Shown piece after piece: positions 61,844-64,000 of a DNA stretch of 64,000 nucleotides. This DNA comes from Candidatus Obscuribacter sp. GTDB lineage: Bacteria; Cyanobacteriota; Vampirovibrionia; Obscuribacterales; Obscuribacteraceae. Under the pieces are notes generated by a model. The model did not search any database, was not told the DNA's origin, and was given only the letters and a program-made list of their open reading frames with translations. The translations under genes were made by a program, and so were the position numbers. Position 1 is the stretch's first letter. Each line of letters starts with the position of its first letter. Location: the NCBI GenBank assembly GCA_016718315.1, contig JADKDV010000004.1, positions 806,001 to 870,000 on the forward strand, read 5' to 3'.

Positions 61844-62879
61844 GCACCCGCACTGCTGATGGTGCTATTTTGATATCGATTGGTGTTGTGCCCCAGGCGT
61901 CGCCATCTATCATCGCTTTTAATTTGTCGCTAGTTACAGGGCTCTGCTTTTTGCCGCCAAGAGCGCTTTTGATTTTGGATATCCCGGCCTCAAGTAGACC
62001 GAGCGGCTTGATTCGCTTGACTGCCTGGATTTTGACTGACTTTACTTTGCGCACATAGTAGGGCGCCTTGCCACCGGTCATGGCATTGATGGGAGTGGCA
62101 AAGTGGAAGCCGTAATTGACATAATCACCAAACTCTCTGGGGGAGAGGATGCAGAGGTCGAGCAGTCCGTCATGCATCGATGCCGTATCTGATAGCGTAC
62201 CCACGCCCAGGTCGGCGATATTGGTGATAAATATACCAGTGGCTGGCACTCTAAATGATTCACCATCGGCGGTGATATCAAACAAGACTGGGCTTTCGGT
62301 CAATGTTTGCATCATCGAGCTGGCATAGGCAAGCATCTTCCAGGTTTCTTTGTCGCGTCTATCGGGAGCGATGATGGCGTCACTTAAGGGACCGACTCCG
62401 GCGGCAGCAGCAAAATATTGACCGTTCATGATGCCCAGATCGATGGATTGGGGCTTGCCTTTGAGGATGATATTAATCGAACGGTCGAGCTGGTCAATGA
62501 GTATATTGTCCTCATATATTTTGAGGTTGCGCGCTAAGAGGTTGCCTGTGCCCATCGGCACAATGCCGATAGGTATTTGCAGATTGTGGCTGGCCACGGC
62601 ATGCAGCAGCATGCGCACTGTGCCATCACCGCCTGCGGCCACTATCAAATCTAAGTTTTCGACTTTGTTTATCAGACTGGCACTGTCACCATCTGAGGTG
62701 CTTTCGACCTGATAGACGCTATGGAGAATATTATCAGCTGTGGTTTGGCGAGTGGTGCTGCTAACAAGTACGTTATAACCGCCCGTGGTGCTGAGTTTGT
62801 GCACGAGAGCACCGAGCCACAGCTCAGGTCCGCTAGCTGAGCCGGAAGTCGGATTATAAACTAGTAGTGCATTTTTCAT
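61815..62879 (-). CDS. Diacylglycerol/lipid kinase (YegS/DgkB type)
   Basis: 354 residues with the DAGK catalytic domain: NPTSGSASG at the start, the GGDGT nucleotide loop (VAAGGDGTVRML), PMGTGNLLARNL and DLGIMNGQYFAAAAGVG. The C-terminal beta sandwich ends MIDGDAWGTTPIDIKI. It phosphorylates diacylglycerol or a related lipid with ATP at the cytoplasmic membrane face. There is no membrane helix. It is convergent with the nucleotidyltransferase gene (29-base overlap). A palindrome lies 36 bases upstream of its start. Confidence 0.92.
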   Translation of the reverse strand: MKNALLVYNPTSGSASGPELWLGALVHKLSTTGGYNVLVSSTTRQTTADNILHSVYQVESTSDGDSASLINKVENLDLIVAAGGDGTVRMLLHAVASHNLQIPIGIVPMGTGNLLARNLKIYEDNILIDQLDRSINIILKGKPQSIDLGIMNGQYFAAAAGVGPLSDAIIAPDRRDKETWKMLAYASSMMQTLTESPVLFDITADGESFRVPATGIFITNIADLGVGTLSDTASMHDGLLDLCILSPREFGDYVNYGFHFATPINAMTGGKAPYYVRKVKSVKIQAVKRIKPLGLLEAGISKIKSALGGKKQSPVTSDKLKAMIDGDAWGTTPIDIKIAPSAVRVLIAQEQEAL

Positions 62880-62914
62880 TTTTGTAGATAAAATCTTAAC
62901 CGATTCTGAAAAAA

Positions 62915-62927
62915 TGACATTTTGTCA
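62915..62927 (-). promoter_or_regulatory. TGACA-TTT-TGTCA palindrome before the lipid kinase
   Basis: An exact 5-bp inverted repeat with a 3-base centre, 36 bases before the lipid-kinase start. The position suits an operator, but a 10-bp match can be chance. Confidence 0.3.
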
Positions 62928-63162
62928 CGCATATTTAACACTTTGCACTTCTGGGGATAGCGCCCTGGTCGGCTTCTTGCTTGATTTCCATTTCTCTTAA
63001 AGCAATCTCTCTTGTGGTGGTAGTCAGGAGGTAGTAGTATTTTTCAGCCGATGGGAACATTTCCCCGTATTTGGCGTTTACAGACTCTGAGAGTCAACTT
63101 TATATGCTCTTTGCTTACTTTCGACAAAGGCGCTCATGTGATACCGTTTCGGATGACTAAAG

Positions 63163-63190
63163 TTGACAATTAATTGCTTTTCAGTATTGT
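63163..63190 (+). promoter_or_regulatory. Sigma-70-like promoter of the SRPBCC gene
   Basis: A perfect TTGACA (63163-63168) and TATTGT (63185-63190) are spaced by 16 bases, with an A/T-rich spacer. The start codon is 78 bases downstream. Confidence 0.55.
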
Positions 63191-63267
63191 ATTCGACACA
63201 GCGTGAAATCTTGTTCGTAATCTCCTTCGCTTGATTTAAGTCTCGCGACAGAAAAGGTAGGAATCTG

Positions 63268-63894
63268 GTGGTCAATTTGAAAAGAACGTTTGCTGCATTT
63301 ACGCTAGCTGCATCCGTCACTTCTGTACTAGCGACTTGTTTGAGCGTAAGTGTATTTACAGCTCCTGCGGCAGTTGCTAAGAGCAGCACGCAAAACTGCA
63401 CCGAAGAACTGATCAACGGTAAAACTTATACCGTCACAAAAATATCGGTTAAGAGCCCACCCGAAAAGGTCTGGCAAATTCTCACTGACTACGACAATGC
63501 TCCCAGAGTCTTTGCACAAATGAAAAAATGCAAATTGATGCAGGATCATGGACATACAAAAGTCGTTAAGCACACAATCAATCCTTCCGGTCTTTGTACT
63601 TATGAGTACACCGTGGAAGTGAAAGAACAAGCTCCTCACTCTCTCGAATGGCACCGTATTTCTGGTGCCTTCAAGCAAGTAGATGGCTATTGGAAGCTCG
63701 AGCCTCTGGATAACGGTCGTACAACGCTCGTTACCTATGCCAGCTACGTAGATGGCGGTATGTTCTTGCCCCAACCACTGGTCAAGCGCCAGTGCCGCAT
63801 TGACATGCCTGCTGTGTTGCATACACTCAAGGCTCAAGCTGAGAGCAGCTCTACCGTCCACATCGCTGGACGTCCTCAGGGCAGCAATCAGTAA
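63268..63894 (+). CDS. Exported SRPBCC (START-like) protein
   Basis: 208 residues from GTG with AGGAA seven bases upstream. A long signal peptide (cleavage likely after APAAVA) leads to a lipid-binding SRPBCC/polyketide-cyclase fold (about 48-190: YTVTKISVKSPPEKVWQILTDYDNAP, then LEWHRISGAFKQVDGYWKLEP, then TLVTYASYVDGGMFLP). Export is notable because most of this family is cytoplasmic. It may bind or move a hydrophobic ligand in the envelope. A hairpin terminator follows. Confidence 0.85.
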   Translation: MVNLKRTFAAFTLAASVTSVLATCLSVSVFTAPAAVAKSSTQNCTEELINGKTYTVTKISVKSPPEKVWQILTDYDNAPRVFAQMKKCKLMQDHGHTKVVKHTINPSGLCTYEYTVEVKEQAPHSLEWHRISGAFKQVDGYWKLEPLDNGRTTLVTYASYVDGGMFLPQPLVKRQCRIDMPAVLHTLKAQAESSSTVHIAGRPQGSNQ

Positions 63895-63946
63895 GTGCAA
63901 ACGTGAGCCAGTCACTGGTTATCGCTTGAGGCTAGCTAAATCAATC

Positions 63947-63981
63947 AAAAGAGCGTTCGTTGTCAAGCGGGCGCTCTTTTA
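63947..63981 (+). terminator. Intrinsic terminator after the SRPBCC gene
   Basis: AAAAGAGCG (63947-63955) and CGCTCTTTT (63972-63980) form a 9-bp stem with a 16-base loop and a T-rich end. It lies 53 bases after the stop. Confidence 0.75.
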
Positions 63982-64000
63982 TTCCCACCAAAAATTCCAG

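Larger units (their letters stand above)
62880..63267. other. 388-base gap between divergent genes
   Basis: The gap holds the small palindrome at 62915-62927 near the lipid-kinase start and the promoter-like pair at 63163-63190 before the SRPBCC gene (both listed separately). An antisense frame running from 63416 to 63078 is open but overlaps the start of a well-supported gene. No RNA gene was seen. Confidence 0.4.

Noticed and set aside
63078..63416. 112-codon minus-strand frame near the SRPBCC start
   Set aside because: Its first half is antisense to a clear signal peptide, and the rest covers a promoter-like region.

Overview
The window looks like a stretch of chromosome from a non-photosynthetic relative of cyanobacteria, most likely an Obscuribacterales-type Melainabacterium (Vampirovibrionia). 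This is inferred, not proven, from the gene mix. That mix includes a cyanobacterial-style single-RRM RNA-binding protein, a DHH-CBS-CBS-nucleotidyltransferase fusion typical of the cyanobacterial side of the tree, and C5-pathway heme genes. It also includes Ser/Thr kinases carrying Sel1 or leucine-rich repeats, a caspase-like protease with TPRs, secreted EF-hand proteins and dispersed Flp/TadE pilus-type genes. No rRNA, tRNA, integrase, transposase, phage gene or CRISPR array was seen. The window reads as ordinary, fairly compact chromosome with many lineage-specific secreted or regulatory proteins.

Layout. 1-13.3 kb: TPR-caspase protein (broken frame) coupled to a GNAT acetyltransferase; unknown secreted protein; fatty-acyl desaturase; LysM protein with Pro-rich repeats; pseudo-receiver; sensor kinase with a broken frame; TadE-like protein; aldo/keto reductase with a COQ7-like di-iron protein. 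13.3-18.1 kb: Ser/Thr kinase with leucine-rich tail, tandem secreted TPR paralogues, a tiny lmo0937-type membrane protein and another secreted TPR protein. 18.1-21.4 kb: molybdenum-cofactor operon moaA, moaC-moaB fusion, moeA. 21.6-30.6 kb: S9 peptidase, 2Fe-2S ferredoxin, two degenerate GGDEF proteins, kinase-Sel1 protein paired with an EF-hand protein. 30.6-39.5 kb: 5-oxoprolinase, Flp pilin behind a palindromic promoter, radical SAM protein, TPR protein, RRM protein, amino-acid permease and an Ala-rich repeat protein. 39.6-46.8 kb: EF-hand protein, two ClpN-domain-only proteins (one decayed), TonB-C-like protein, secreted paralogue, pseudo-histidine kinase. 46.8-54.5 kb: SRP RNA gene (ffs), O-methyltransferase with a duplicated YcxB-like protein, then hemA-hemC-hemD-hemB. 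54.8-64 kb: BtuF-like binding protein and P-loop ATPase, flotillin and His-rich NfeD, tRNA nucleotidyltransferase fusion, lipid kinase and an exported SRPBCC protein.

How the genes fit together. Two clear biosynthetic blocks stand out: molybdopterin (18.1-21.4 kb) and tetrapyrrole (50-54.5 kb), the latter followed by a cobalamin/heme-type receptor. A recurring theme is signalling proteins that keep the fold but have lost catalytic residues: the receiver at 8.4 kb, GGDEF domains at 24.2 and 29.4 kb, and the histidine kinase at 44 kb. They sit alongside Ser/Thr kinases that look active. Four places show a reading frame that switches mid-gene: 273-276, about 9565, about 40440 and the hemC/hemD junction. 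Three of these would be repaired by one extra base. They should be checked against reads before being called biology.
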